From Prosapia bicincta (Eukaryota; Arthropoda; Insecta; Hemiptera; Cercopidae), in contig JBAIZL010000007.1 of the NCBI GenBank assembly GCA_036971475.1, forward strand, positions 33,407,002 through 33,471,001: DNA of 64,000 bases, in the 5' to 3' direction. Shown here piece after piece: positions 10,901-21,300 of this stretch; position 1 is the first letter of the stretch, and every line of letters starts with the position of its first letter. The notes beneath the pieces were generated by a model that was not told where the DNA came from, did no database searches, and saw only the letters and a list, made by a program, of their open reading frames with translations. The position numbers and the translations under genes are program-made.

Positions 10901-11330
10901 CACACAGCATTTCATGAGCGGCGTGATATAAGGTAACACATAGTATCCGATACACAACCTAGGATCGAATATGACGTCATTCAGGTGGAGAACAAGATGG
11001 TGGCAATGTTGATACCGACCTCAAAAAGGGCTATGGCCTGTGTAGGCTAGATCAAATAACCAACGTTACAACTAAACTACTGTCATACGCGTAGTTTAAC
11101 CAACCAACATACGTGAAGTTCAAACGAACAGCCTTGACACCAAGTCCAAACAGGCTATGGCGGCTATGCCCAGATCAACGTATCAGCTAATCAAAATGAA
11201 AAACTTACGCTAATCAACCAACATCTACACCGAAGTCAAATGGGTTATGATTAGTGAAGGCACTGGCAAAAGCCTTAGGCCTTAGACATAGCTATCAACG
11301 CGTACCAAAATAGCTATGCAGAAACCGTCA
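10901..11330. other. Mostly non-repetitive stretch (left arm)
   Basis: No open frame of note and no clear tandem repeat. It contains a TGACGTCA palindrome at about 10973 and a loosely repeated TAATCAACCAACAT / GTTCAAA pair of motifs. Mirror at 13195-13624. Confidence 0.45.
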
Positions 11331-11933
11331 AGGCCATTACACATATTGTCCAGATATGTTCTCCATCAAACCGAGACTTTAGACACCATCTCTGTAAAAC
11401 AGCTAACAAATTATACTCTACCACAATAGGTATGTCAAAACTGTTACCGGCTCATAATCTAAGACAATGGTTACGTAACGCCCTTTATCAATTTAAGACC
11501 TTAAGAGATATCTTCGTAAAGACAGCCGCAATAGTTACGTTAGAGCTACCGCTGCTCACCCTACCATAATAGCTACATACAGACGGTTAATATTGTATAA
11601 CCTATCACAAGACTTATGTAAAAACAGCTATGCATAACCTGTCACACAATAACTGCGTAAAGGCAGCTAACAAGGCCTACCCCATTAAAATAGCTACGAA
11701 AAGATAACATCCAATACATACCCTATCATATTAGCTATGTAAAGACAATAAATGCGTAAAGGCAGCTAACAATGCCTACCCCATTAAAATAGCTACGAAA
11801 AGATAACAACCAATACATAACTTATCATAATAGCTATGTAAAGACAGCTAAAGATGCATAACCTAACTCAGTAATGATTGCTATTAAATAATGAACCATT
11901 ACATTAGCCACGTAAAAACAGTTATCGATCCGT
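11331..11933. repeat. TAGCTATGTAAAGACAGCTA repeats with 99-bp duplication (left arm)
   Basis: Degenerate units of ATAGCTA(T/C)GTAAAGACAGCTAACAATGCATAACC recur throughout. A clear 99-bp tandem duplication is present, with TGCGTAAAGGCAGCTAACAA at 11654 and its copy at 11753, followed by CCCCATTAAAATAGCTACG in both. Similar but weaker units continue past the palindrome boundary into the centre. Mirror at 12592-13194. Confidence 0.75.
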
Positions 11934-12591
11934 GACCAAGATAATACTTACGTAAGATCTATATCAGTGCTAAGACAATAGCTCCGTAAGGAAAACCTAC
12001 CACTTCATGAACTACGACAACAGCAAGGTGTGGACGGCTACCAATACATTACTTATCACAGCTACCAACACATAACTCGTCACACTAGCTAAGTAAATAG
12101 CGCTAAGACTGAATAGCCTATCACACAGGCTAATTGAGGGTCACTAACTAAACCATCACAATATCTCTGTACATGGCAGATGGCGTGATGATCCTCATCT
12201 TTATCGCACACATAACAGTAGGTCAGGTTAGAAGCACTCTGGCAAGCTTAGGTTAGTGGGTTGAAAATAATTTTTTCTAAAAACTACCCCTCTAGACGTG
12301 GTTGAACACCCAACAGTAGGTTAGGTTAGAAGCACTCTGGCCAGCCTAGGTTAGTGGGTTGAAAATAATTTTTTCTAAAAACTACCCCTCTAGACGTGGT
12401 TGAACCCTCCCCCAAGGCTACGATCAAGGTCACATCGACCGCCCGCATCATCCAAAACCACCCCTAACTTTCAAATGTTGGTCGTATCTCCATCACGGAC
12501 ATCGCTGACCTGTGGTTGTAGAAGTTAGGGGTGGTTTTGGATGATGCGGGCGGTCGATGTGACCTTGATCGTAGCCTTGGAGGGAGGTTCA
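11934..12591. other. Asymmetric 658-bp centre of the palindrome
   Basis: Not mirrored by the arms. Its first 280 bp (11934-12213) continue the TAGCTA/CTATCACA repeat style of the left arm, with no counterpart in the right arm. The rest holds two 98-bp units similar to the subterminal modules, then a 72-bp-stem hairpin. The end of that hairpin (12593) coincides within 2 bp with the start of the right arm (12592), so the asymmetry has a sharp edge. No coding frame. Confidence 0.85.
12214..12409. repeat. 98-bp tandem duplication of an end-like module
   Basis: AACAGTAGG at 12214 and 12312 starts two copies with period 98: GGTTAGAAGCACTCTGG, CTTAGGTTAGTGGGTTGAAA, ATAATTTTTTCTAAAAACTA and CCCCTCTAGACGTGGTTGAA. 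The same order (TTAGGTTAGTGG, TTGAA, ATTTTTTC, CCCCTCTAGACGTGG) occurs in the right-arm end module at 17988-18049. The second copy includes GTAGGTTAGGTTAG, another short TTAGG run. Confidence 0.85.
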
Positions 12592-12593
12592 AC
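12399..12593. repeat. Inner inverted repeat (72-bp stem, 51-bp loop)
   Basis: 12399-12470 and 12522-12593 are reverse complements with about three mismatches near GTTGAACC; the loop is 12471-12521. The left stem resembles right-arm end modules (CCAAGGCTACG, GCCCGCATCATCC, CCCCTA) and the right stem resembles left-arm modules. The centre therefore holds a right-type end followed by a left-type end. Confidence 0.87.
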
Positions 12594-13624
12594 GGATCGA
12601 TAACTGTTTTTACGTGGCTAATGTAATGGTTCATTATTTAATAGCAATCATTACTGAGTTAGGTTATGCATCTTTAGCTGTCTTTACATAGCTATTATGA
12701 TAAGTTATGTATTGGTTGTTATCTTTTCGTAGCTATTTTAATGGGGTAGGCATTGTTAGCTGCCTTTACGCATTTATTGTCTTTACATAGCTAATATGAT
12801 AGGGTATGTATTGGATGTTATCTTTTCGTAGCTATTTTAATGGGGTAGGCCTTGTTAGCTGCCTTTACGCAGTTATTGTGTGACAGGTTATGCATAGCTG
12901 TTTTTACATAAGTCTTGTGATAGGTTATACAATATTAACCGTCTGTATGTAGCTATTATGGTAGGGTGAGCAGCGGTAGCTCTAACGTAACTATTGCGGC
13001 TGTCTTTACGAAGATATCTCTTAAGGTCTTAAATTGATAAAGGGCGTTACGTAACCATTGTCTTAGATTATGAGCCGGTAACAGTTTTGACATACCTATT
13101 GTGGTAGAGTATAATTTGTTAGCTGTTTTACAGAGATGGTGTCTAAAGTCTCGGTTTGATGGAGAACATATCTGGACAATATGTGTAATGGCCTTGACGG
13201 TTTCTGCATAGCTATTTTGGTACGCGTTGATAGCTATGTCTAAGGCCTAAGGCTTTTGCCAGTGCCTTCACTAATCATAACCCATTTGACTTCGGTGTAG
13301 ATGTTGGTTGATTAGCGTAAGTTTTTCATTTTGATTAGCTGATACGTTGATCTGGGCATAGCCGCCATAGCCTGTTTGGACTTGGTGTCAAGGCTGTTCG
13401 TTTGAACTTCACGTATGTTGGTTGGTTAAACTACGCGTATGACAGTAGTTTAGTTGTAACGTTGGTTATTTGATCTAGCCTACACAGGCCATAGCCCTTT
13501 TTGAGGTCGGTATCAACATTGCCACCATCTTGTTCTCCACCTGAATGACGTCATATTCGATCCTAGGTTGTGTATCGGATACTATGTGTTACCTTATATC
13601 ACGCCGCTCATGAAATGCTGTGTG

Positions 13625-15037
13625 TTTGTCAAGCTATACTTCGGGTGCTATATGACGAACTTTAGCCGAGCTATGCAACGGATATTATGTGTTACTTTGT
13701 ATTCATACTTCTCATCGGATACTATGTGTTAGCCGTAGTCAGGCTATGGTTTGAATATGTTGTGTTAGCCCTAGTCATGACTTGCATCGGCCGCTATGCG
13801 TTAATGATTATCCGGGCTATGTATCTGGTATTATGTGGTAATTTGTGGGCAGCTTGTGGGTTAGTGTGTGATATCCATTAGCTAAACTATGCACTGAATG
13901 TGTTATACTTTGTAGGCCCATGTCTTCTTAGCATAATATCTATGCAGGCTTACACACATATATGTTTAACACGTTATGTAGGCCTAACATAGTATGATAG
14001 CATGCATGTAGGCCTAGCATAGTATTTATTTGGTTTACACGCATATTTATTTAACACACTATATAGGGTAATTACGTATGCGGGCCTAACATAGTATATA
14101 AGCCTATATTGGTTAGCACTGTATGTATATAGGTTGCGCAACTTTTTTTTAATTATATTGTAGTATTTGCTGACCGTCATGGGCGTGATAGGTTATGCCT
14201 TATTAGCTATACGATATAGTACTTACCGTATTATACAGCCCCTTGCCTGAGGTTCTACCTGATAGACGAGGTGTAAATGTGTGTCGGACTCTGATCATAT
14301 AGGCCTTGGCCGGCGGTTTACCGACATAGTAGGCCTTATGGATACAACGTGTTAATCGTTAGCGGGGCCTTTGGATACTATATATTAAACCTTCGTCAGG
14401 CTATGCATTGGATACTATGTGTTATTGATCAGGTATTATGTGGTACCTGTAGGATAGTGTGTGATAGCCCTTTAGCTAACCTATGCATTGGATATAATGT
14501 GTTCAGGCCCATGTCGGCTTAGCATAATATCTATGCTGGCTTACACACATGTTTGTTTAACACATTATGTAGGCTTAACATAGTATGATAGCATGCATGT
14601 TGGCTTAGCATAGTATTTATTTGGTTTACACGCATATTTATTTAACACGCTATAAGGGCAATCATTCATCCTGGCTTAACATAGGCCTATGTGGGTAACG
14701 GGGATATTTGCCTAATACAGGATGTATATAGGTTAACCTGCATATTGGTTTAACAACGTATATTTGGCTATTTAGAGTATATTGCACGCTGTTTTAACAT
14801 AGTATATATGCCTGAATGTTGGCTTAGCACTGTGTGTATATAGGTTGCTCGACTTTTTCTTAAATTATATTGTAATATTTGTTGACCGTGATGGGCGTGA
14901 TAGGTTATGCATTGTTAGCTATACCATATAGTACTTCCCCTATTATACGGTTGCCAGGTTCTACCTGATAGACGAGGTGTAAATGTGTGTCAGGCTTAGA
15001 TCATATAGGCCTTGGCCGGCGGTTTACCGACATAGTA
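13625..15037. repeat. 706-bp tandem duplication (right arm)
   Basis: Mirror of 9488-10900: the same two copies in reverse order and orientation, with CCGACATAGTA-type landmarks near 14320 and 15027. Confidence 0.78.
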
Positions 15038-15352
15038 GGCCCATGTAAGTCGGCTTAGCATAGTATGTATGCAGGTTTACATGCATATTTGTTTAACACA
15101 TTATGTGGACTATCACGTATGTAGGCTTAACACGGTATATACGAATATGTATGATAGCATGCATGTTGGTTTAGCACCGTTTTAGGATCGTTTTATAACA
15201 TATATTTATTCACGTTTTGTGAGGGGCCTCTTTATTAGTGTTTCTCCATATATACTTTTATATCTAGATACATTTGCAGCTATAGGATATATCCATTGAG
15301 GCTATTTGATTATTTACATTGATTTCTGATTATATATGTAGGCCTTGGGTTC

Positions 15353-15584
15353 TTCTGTCTGTCCAGGTGCTTACTTCTACTATCTGTCCAAGTACCTGCT
15401 TCTTCTATCTGCCCAGGTGCTTGTTTCTTTTATCGGTCCAGGTCCTTGCTTCTTCTATCAGTCCATGTACTTGCTTCTTCCATCGGTACAGGTCCTTGCT
15501 TCTTCTATCTGTCTAGGTATTTGCTCTTTTTATCGGTACAGGTCCTTGCTTCTCCTATCTGTCCATATCCTTACTTCTTCTATG
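15353..15584. repeat. 25-bp minisatellite (right arm)
   Basis: Mirror of 8941-9172. Units read GGTCC/GTCCA-GGTCCTTGCTTCTTCTATC. The open frames at 15319-15516 and 15345-15614 are repeat translations. Confidence 0.9.
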
Positions 15585-15654
15585 TTATTTAGGGGTAGGC
15601 CACTCTGGTTATAGGTGCGCATGTCGCTCGTACGTCATCAGATATATTATATCT

Positions 15655-16015
15655 TTACATGGGCTTGATAGGTTGTGCATTGGTAGATGTACCTTATAGT
15701 ACTTCCTATATTATACGATTGCCAGGTTCTACCTGATATATGAGGTGAAACTATCTCAGTTCATATAGGCTGTGGCCAGTGATTTACCGACATAGTAGGC
15801 GCATTTAGGGATTCATGTATGTAGGCCTAGCATAGTATGTATGCAAGCTTGCGTATTTGTTTAACACATTATGTGGGCTATCGTATATATTGGTTTAGCT
15901 ATACCTTATAGTACTCCCCATATTATACGGTGGCCTGCCAGTGGTTCTACCTGATATATGAGGTGAAACTATCTCAGTTCATATAGGCTTTGGCCGGTGA
16001 TTTACCGACATAGTA
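15655..16015. repeat. ACTATGTCGG blocks 1 and 2 (right arm)
   Basis: Mirror of 8510-8870; two copies read TACCGACATAGTA near 15786 and 16005, each preceded by GGTTCTACCTGATATATGAG. Confidence 0.75.
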
Positions 16016-16284
16016 TGTCAGCCTAGCATAGTATGTATGTAGGCTTGCATATTTGTTTAACACATTATGTGGGCTGTCATATATATTGGTTTAACACGTT
16101 ATATAGGCCATCTCGTCTTACATTGACCGTTTACGTGGGCCTACCGGGCCCCTGCGTTGTGATTAGTTGATTCAACTTGTTGACTATTTGAACTCTATGT
16201 AGGTCGTTGGTCGTTTGATCTAACCGATCATTTTTGGGTAATTTCATATATTATTTGGTAACCACCCCCCACTTGATGCCTGAA

Positions 16285-17244
16285 TCCAGGGTTACTTTAC
16301 CTATCGGCAGGCTTCGAGATGGCTTTTACCTGAGTCCTTGCTCCGTGTTTGCTTTAACTATGGTCTAACTCCATGGTAGCTTTACCTAAGCCCCGACTCC
16401 GTGGTAGCTTTACCGATGGTCTGCCTCAATGGTAGCTTTACCTAGGGCATGACTTCGGGATAGCTTTTACCCGAGGCTTTGCTTCGTGTTAGCTTTACCT
16501 AGGGTTTAACTCCGTGGTAGCTTTACCGGAGGTCTAGTTCATGGGTTACTTTACCTAGGGCGTGGCTTCGGGATAGCTTTTACCCGAGGCCTTGCTCCTT
16601 GTTAGCTTTACCTAAGGTCTAACTCCGTGGTAGCTTTACCTAGGACTTGGTGGAGGTATTTGTCTTGGTCGATAGGTTGTAATTGATATAGCAACCAGCC
16701 TGGCCGGACTCTTGGGTAGCTTTACTTAAGGTCTACCTCCAAAGAGGCTTTACCTAAGACCAGGCTCAAAGGTAGCTTTACCTTAAGCCTTTTCCTCGGG
16801 TGGCTTTACTTAAGGGCCTGTCTTGGGTTGGCTAAATCCCCGCTGCAGGGATGCTATGCCTGAGGTTTGGGTGGGTCTACCTCCAAGATAGTGTGTTAAC
16901 TCTGCAGGTTTGCCCCTTGCCCTGCATCAGCCACATCATTTAGGGGTAGACCACTATAGTTAGGGTGAGCCTACTACTTGCCTAGACTCGCTCAAGCGCT
17001 GATACGTCATCAGATAACCGTTAAATCTTTCCAAAAGTTACCCCCACCACCGGAGCTATTCCGGGGTTACTTTACCTAAGGATCGGCCTTGAGATGTCCG
17101 TACCCGAGGGCTAGCTCCGTGTTAGCTTTACCTAAGGCCTAGCTGCCGGGTGGCTGGGCTCGGATTGGCTTTAACCGAGTGCGTGCTCCATATTGGCTCT
17201 GCCTTGGCGGCTTTAACTAATGCCCGGATGGATTTTACCTAGGA
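16285..17244. repeat. 28-29-bp minisatellite (right arm)
   Basis: Mirror of 7281-8240. Units read CTCCGTGGTAGCTTTACCTA; interrupted at 16836-17059 by the same non-repetitive interval as in the left arm. Confidence 0.8.
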
Positions 17245-17274
17245 CCCCGATTATTTTTGACAATCTGAAAACAG

Positions 17275-17504
17275 GTGCACCCGCCCCCACAGCCCACCAA
17301 GATGGACTTTAACCATACCATATACGGTCATTTGATTCAACCGATCGATTTTCGGCAATTTCATATTTTTTGTAAAACTACCCCTAGGTGAAACGGCCCC
17401 CGCAACGGTCCAAAATGGACTCTACACGTATCCCATACTGTCTGTTGATCCAGCCGGTCGATTTTTGGCAATTTCATATTTTTTGTAAAAACTACCCCTA
17501 GGTG
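17275..17504. repeat. 114-bp tandem duplication (right arm)
   Basis: Mirror of 7021-7250; GGCAATTTCATATTTTTTGT recurs in both copies, followed by CTACCCCTAGGTG. Confidence 0.75.
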
Positions 17505-17539
17505 AAACTACCCCTACCGACGCAATAATACACTCTAGA

Positions 17540-18281
17540 CTCACCCTATCGGTCAAGGCACGATTTTCCAAATTTTTTTCGAAAACTACCCCCCACCCCC
17601 AATCCACCCCCGGAGCTACCCCCGGTGTTGGTCCTGAACGTAGCCGTGGTCACCCCCTTTACGTAGGTTAGGTTAGGTTTGATCCATTTTGGCTAGCTTA
17701 GGTTAGCTAGTTGGAATTAGTTTTTTCCATTTACCACCCCTCTAGGCATGGTCAAAACCGCCCTTAGGGTTGGGTGAGGGTCAGCGTCAGGCCTCTGCAT
17801 CACCCGAAACTACCCCTATAGTCCTAGGTTACGCACCATATCGGACAACGCACATGTTCCAAAATTTTATCGAAATTCGCCCCACCCCCAATCTACCCCC
17901 GGAGCATCCGCCGGGGAGGGTCCTGAACGTAGCTGGGGTCACCCCCTACACTTCGGTTAGGTTAGGTTTGATACAATTTGGCTAGCTTAGGTTAGTGGCT
18001 TGAAGTTAAATTTTTTCGAAAAACTGCCCCCTACCCCTCTAGACGTGGTCGAAACCACCCCCAAAGCTACGGTCAGGGTCAGGACGTCCGCCCGCATCAT
18101 CCGAAACTACCCCTGTAGTCCTAGGTTACGTAGCGGCCGATTTTGTTTTTTTTTTTTCGAAAAAACTACCCCCTACCCCCCTGAACGTGGTCGAAACCAC
18201 CCCCGGGTCTGGGGTCGAGGTCGGGATGACCTTGGGCATCATCCAAAACTACCCCTATAGTCCTAGGTTACGTAGCGGCCG
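17540..18281. repeat. Subterminal modules C, B and A (right arm)
   Basis: Mirror of 6244-6985. GTCCTAGGTTACG recurs in all three modules, and TTAGG-type runs lie at 17665-17680 and 17955-17968. The open frames starting at 17770, 18000 and 18187 fall on these repeats; the last runs past the element end into satellite, so it is accidental. Confidence 0.8.
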
Positions 18282-18322
18282 AGTTAGGGGTGGGTCCGCG
18301 CCAAACTACCACAATTCCTACT

Positions 18323-18328
18323 CTTATT
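18323..18328 (+). repeat. Target-site duplication, right copy (CTTATT)
   Basis: Directly follows the terminal T of the insertion and matches 6197-6202. The satellite resumes as ATAGATCAATTC, in phase with the monomer interrupted on the left. Confidence 0.88.
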
Positions 18329-21300
18329 ATAGATCAATTCTAAGAGCACAATGTGAATCTATGGTCGATTCTGCGTTTATTATGCTTTTTAAATGAGAAA
18401 TCCATTTTTTGTAGAAATCGCAAAATCCATGAACTATAATTCATGCATTTTTTTTAGAGCAAATATATGACAATTGCCATAGCTCCTATAATACTTATTA
18501 TAAATCAATTCTAAGGGCACAATGCGAATCTATGGTCGATTCTGCGTTTATTATGCCTTTTAAATGAGAAATATATTTTTTGTAGAAATCGCAAAATCCA
18601 TGAACTATAATTCATGCATTTGTTTTAGAGCAAATATATGACAATTGCCATAGCTCCTATAATACTTATTATAGATCAATTCTAAGAGCACAATGCGAAT
18701 CTATGGTCGATTCTGCGTTTATTATGCCTTTTAAATGAGAAATCCATTTTTTGTAGAAATCGCAAAATCCATGAACTATAATTCATGCATTTTTTTTAGA
18801 GCAAATATATGACAATTGCCATAGCTCCTATAATACTTATTATAGATCAATTCTAAGGGCACAATGCGAATCTATGGTCGATTCTGCGTTTATTATGCCT
18901 TTTAAATGAGAAATACATTTTTTGTAGAAATCGCAAATTCCATGAACTATAATTCATGCATTTTTTTAGAGAAAATATATGACAATTGCCACAGCTCCTA
19001 TAATACTTATTATAGATCAATTCTAAGAGCACAATGCGAATCTATGGTCGATTCTGCGCTTATTATGCCTTTTAAATGAGAAATCCATTTTTTGTAGAAA
19101 TCGCAAAATCCATGAACTATAATTCATGCATTTTTTTAGAGAAAATATATGACAATTGCCACAGCTCCTATAATACTTATTATAGATCAATTCTAAGAGC
19201 ACAATGCGAATCTATGGTCGATTCTGCGTTTACTATGCCTTTTAAATTAGAAATCCATTTTTTGTAGATATCGCAAAATCCATGAACTATAATTCATGCA
19301 TTTTTTTTAGAGCAAATATATGACAATTGCCATAGCTCCTATAATACTTATTATAGATCAATTCTAAGGGCACAATGCGAATCTATGGTCGATTCTGCGT
19401 TTATTATGCCTTTTAAATGAGAAATATATTTTTTGTAGAAATCGCAAAATCCATGAACTATAATTCATGCATTTTTTTTGTAGCAAATATATGACAATTG
19501 CCATAGCTCCTATAATACTTATTACAGATCAATTCTAAGGGCACAATGTGAATCTATGGTCGATTCTGCGTTTATTATGCCTTTTAAATGAGAAATCCAT
19601 TTTTTGTAGAAATCGCAAAATCCATGAACTATAATTCATGCATTTTTTTTAGAGCAAATATATGACAATTGCCATAGCTCCTATAATACTTATTATAGAT
19701 CAATTCTAAGGGCACAATGGGAATCTATGGTCGATTCTGCACTTATTATGCCTTTTAAATGAGAAATCCTTTTTTTGTAGAAATCGCAAAATCCATGAAC
19801 TATAATTCATGCATTTTTTTAGAGAAAATATATGACAATTGCGATAGCTCCTATAATACTTATTATAGATCAATTCTAAGGGCATAACGCGAATCTATGG
19901 TCGATTCTGCGTTTATTATGCCTTTTAAATGAGAAATCCATTTTTTGTAGAAATCGCAAAATCCATGAACTATAATTCATGCATTTTTTTTAGAGCAAAT
20001 ATATGACAATTGCCATAGCTCCTATAATACTTATTATAGATCAATTCTAAGAGCACAATGCGAATCTATGGTCGATTCTGCGTTTATTATGCCTTTTAAA
20101 TGAGAAATCCATTTTTTGTAGAAATCGCAAAATCCATGAACTATAATTCATGCATTTTTTTAGAGCAAATATATGACAATTGCCATAGCTCCTATAATAC
20201 TTATTATAGATCAATTCTAAGGGCACAATGCGAATCTATGGTCGATTCTGCGTTTATTATGCCTTGTAAATAAGAAATCCATTTTTTGTAGAAATCGCAA
20301 AATCCATGAAATATAATTCATGCATTTATTTTAGAGCAACTATATGACAATTGCAATAGCTCCTATAATACTTATTATAGATCAATTCTAAGGGCACAAC
20401 GCGAATCTATGGTCGATTCTGCAATTATTATGCCTTTTAAATGAGAAATCCATTTTTTGTAGAAATCGCAAAATCCATGAACTATAATTCATGCATTTTT
20501 TTTAGAGCAAATATATGACAATTGCCATAGCTCCTATAATACTTATTATAGATCAATTCTAAGAGCACAATGCGAATCTATGGTCGATTCTGCGTTTATT
20601 ATGCCTTTTAAATAAGAAATACATTTTTTGTAGAAATCGCAAAATCCATGAACTATAATTCATGCATTTTTTAGAGCAAATATATGACAATTGCCATAGC
20701 TCCTATAATACTTATTATAGATCAATTCTACGAGCACAATGCGAATCTATGTTCGATTCTGCGTTTATTATGCCTTTTAAATGAGAAATCCATTTTTTGT
20801 AGAAATCGCAAAATCCATTAACTATAATTCATGCATTTTTTTTTTGAGCAAATATATGACAATTGCCATAGCTCCTATAATACTTATTATAGATCAATTC
20901 TAAGAGCACAATGCGAATCTATGGTCGATTCTGCGTTTATTATGCCTTTTAAATGAGAAATCCATTTTTTGTAGAAATCGCAAATTCCATGAACTATAAT
21001 TCATGCATTTTTTTTAGAGCAAATATATGACAATTGCCATAGCTCCTATAATACTTATTATAAATCAATTCTAAGGGCACAATGCGAATCTATGGTCGAT
21101 TCTGCGTTTATTATGCCTTTTAAATGAGAAATATATTTTTTGTAGAAATCGCAAAATCCATGAACTATAATTCATGCATTTTTTTTAGAGCAAATATATG
21201 ACAATTGCCATAGCTCCTATAATACTTATTATAGATCAATTCTAAGAGCACAATGCGAATCTATGGTCGATTCTGCGTTTATTATGCCTTTTAAATGAGA

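Larger units (their letters stand above)
6203..11933 (+). repeat. Left arm of the giant palindrome
   Basis: 5,731 bp whose reverse complement is 12592-18322. Identity was checked at many points: the termini, the 6.2-7.3 kb GC-rich end, the 7.44-7.54 kb unique stretch, both minisatellites and the innermost 60 bp. Mirror-image short ORFs at 6265-6525, 6540-6755, 6918-7103, 8911-9206, 10345-10551 and 10644-10838 translate identically from the other arm. Symmetry fails at G11934, opposite A12591. Order inward from the end: GC-rich subterminal modules, 114-bp duplication, 28-29-bp minisatellite, ACTATGTCGG blocks, 25-bp minisatellite, 706-bp duplication, and TAGCTA-rich repeats. Confidence 0.95.
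6203..18322. mobile_element. 12.1-kb palindromic foldback-type insertion, non-coding
   Basis: A 12,120-bp block unrelated to the satellite, with satellite in the same orientation on both sides. Its two 5,731-bp arms are reverse complements: every position x on the left pairs with 24525-x on the right, without an indel over the arm length. The element starts AGTAGGAATTGTGGTAGTTT, ends with the complement, and is flanked by the 6-bp repeat CTTATT. No open frame over 90 codons exists and none resembles a transposase, integrase or polymerase, so it would be non-autonomous. The interior is nested degenerate tandem repeats. A 6-bp duplication with AG...CT termini is what Maverick/Polinton elements produce, but other integrases cannot be excluded; an 8-bp site with one mismatch (hAT-like) is possible if the terminal A/T is excluded. 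Insertion is near certain; family is unknown. Confidence 0.92.
12592..18322 (-). repeat. Right arm of the giant palindrome
   Basis: Reverse complement of 6203-11933, base for base wherever compared. Mirrored contents are: TAGCTA repeats with the 99-bp duplication (12592-13194), the 706-bp duplication (13625-15037), 25-bp minisatellite (15353-15584), ACTATGTCGG blocks (15655-15797, 15895-16015), 28-29-bp minisatellite (16285-17244), 114-bp duplication (17275-17504) and subterminal modules (17540-18281). Open frames here are the mirror images of those in the left arm and are equally non-coding. Confidence 0.95.

Noticed and set aside
10970..10985. TGACGTCA as a CRE/ATF promoter element
   Set aside because: A single 8-bp match in DNA without genes has no supporting context.
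6203..18322. Palindrome as a fold-back amplification or assembly artefact
   Set aside because: A fold-back artefact would also invert the flanking satellite and would lack a target duplication. Here both flanks have the same orientation, a 6-bp duplication is present and the centre is asymmetric. Copying of one arm during assembly cannot be fully excluded without reads.
6203..18322. LTR retrotransposon or Helitron
   Set aside because: The ends are inverted, not direct, repeats; there is no primer-binding site, polypurine tract or reverse transcriptase, and a target duplication is present, which Helitrons lack.
6196..18330. hAT-type 8-bp duplication (ACTTATTA / TCTTATTA)
   Set aside because: It needs one mismatch and excludes the terminal A/T pair, which is perfectly complementary; the 6-bp model fits exactly.
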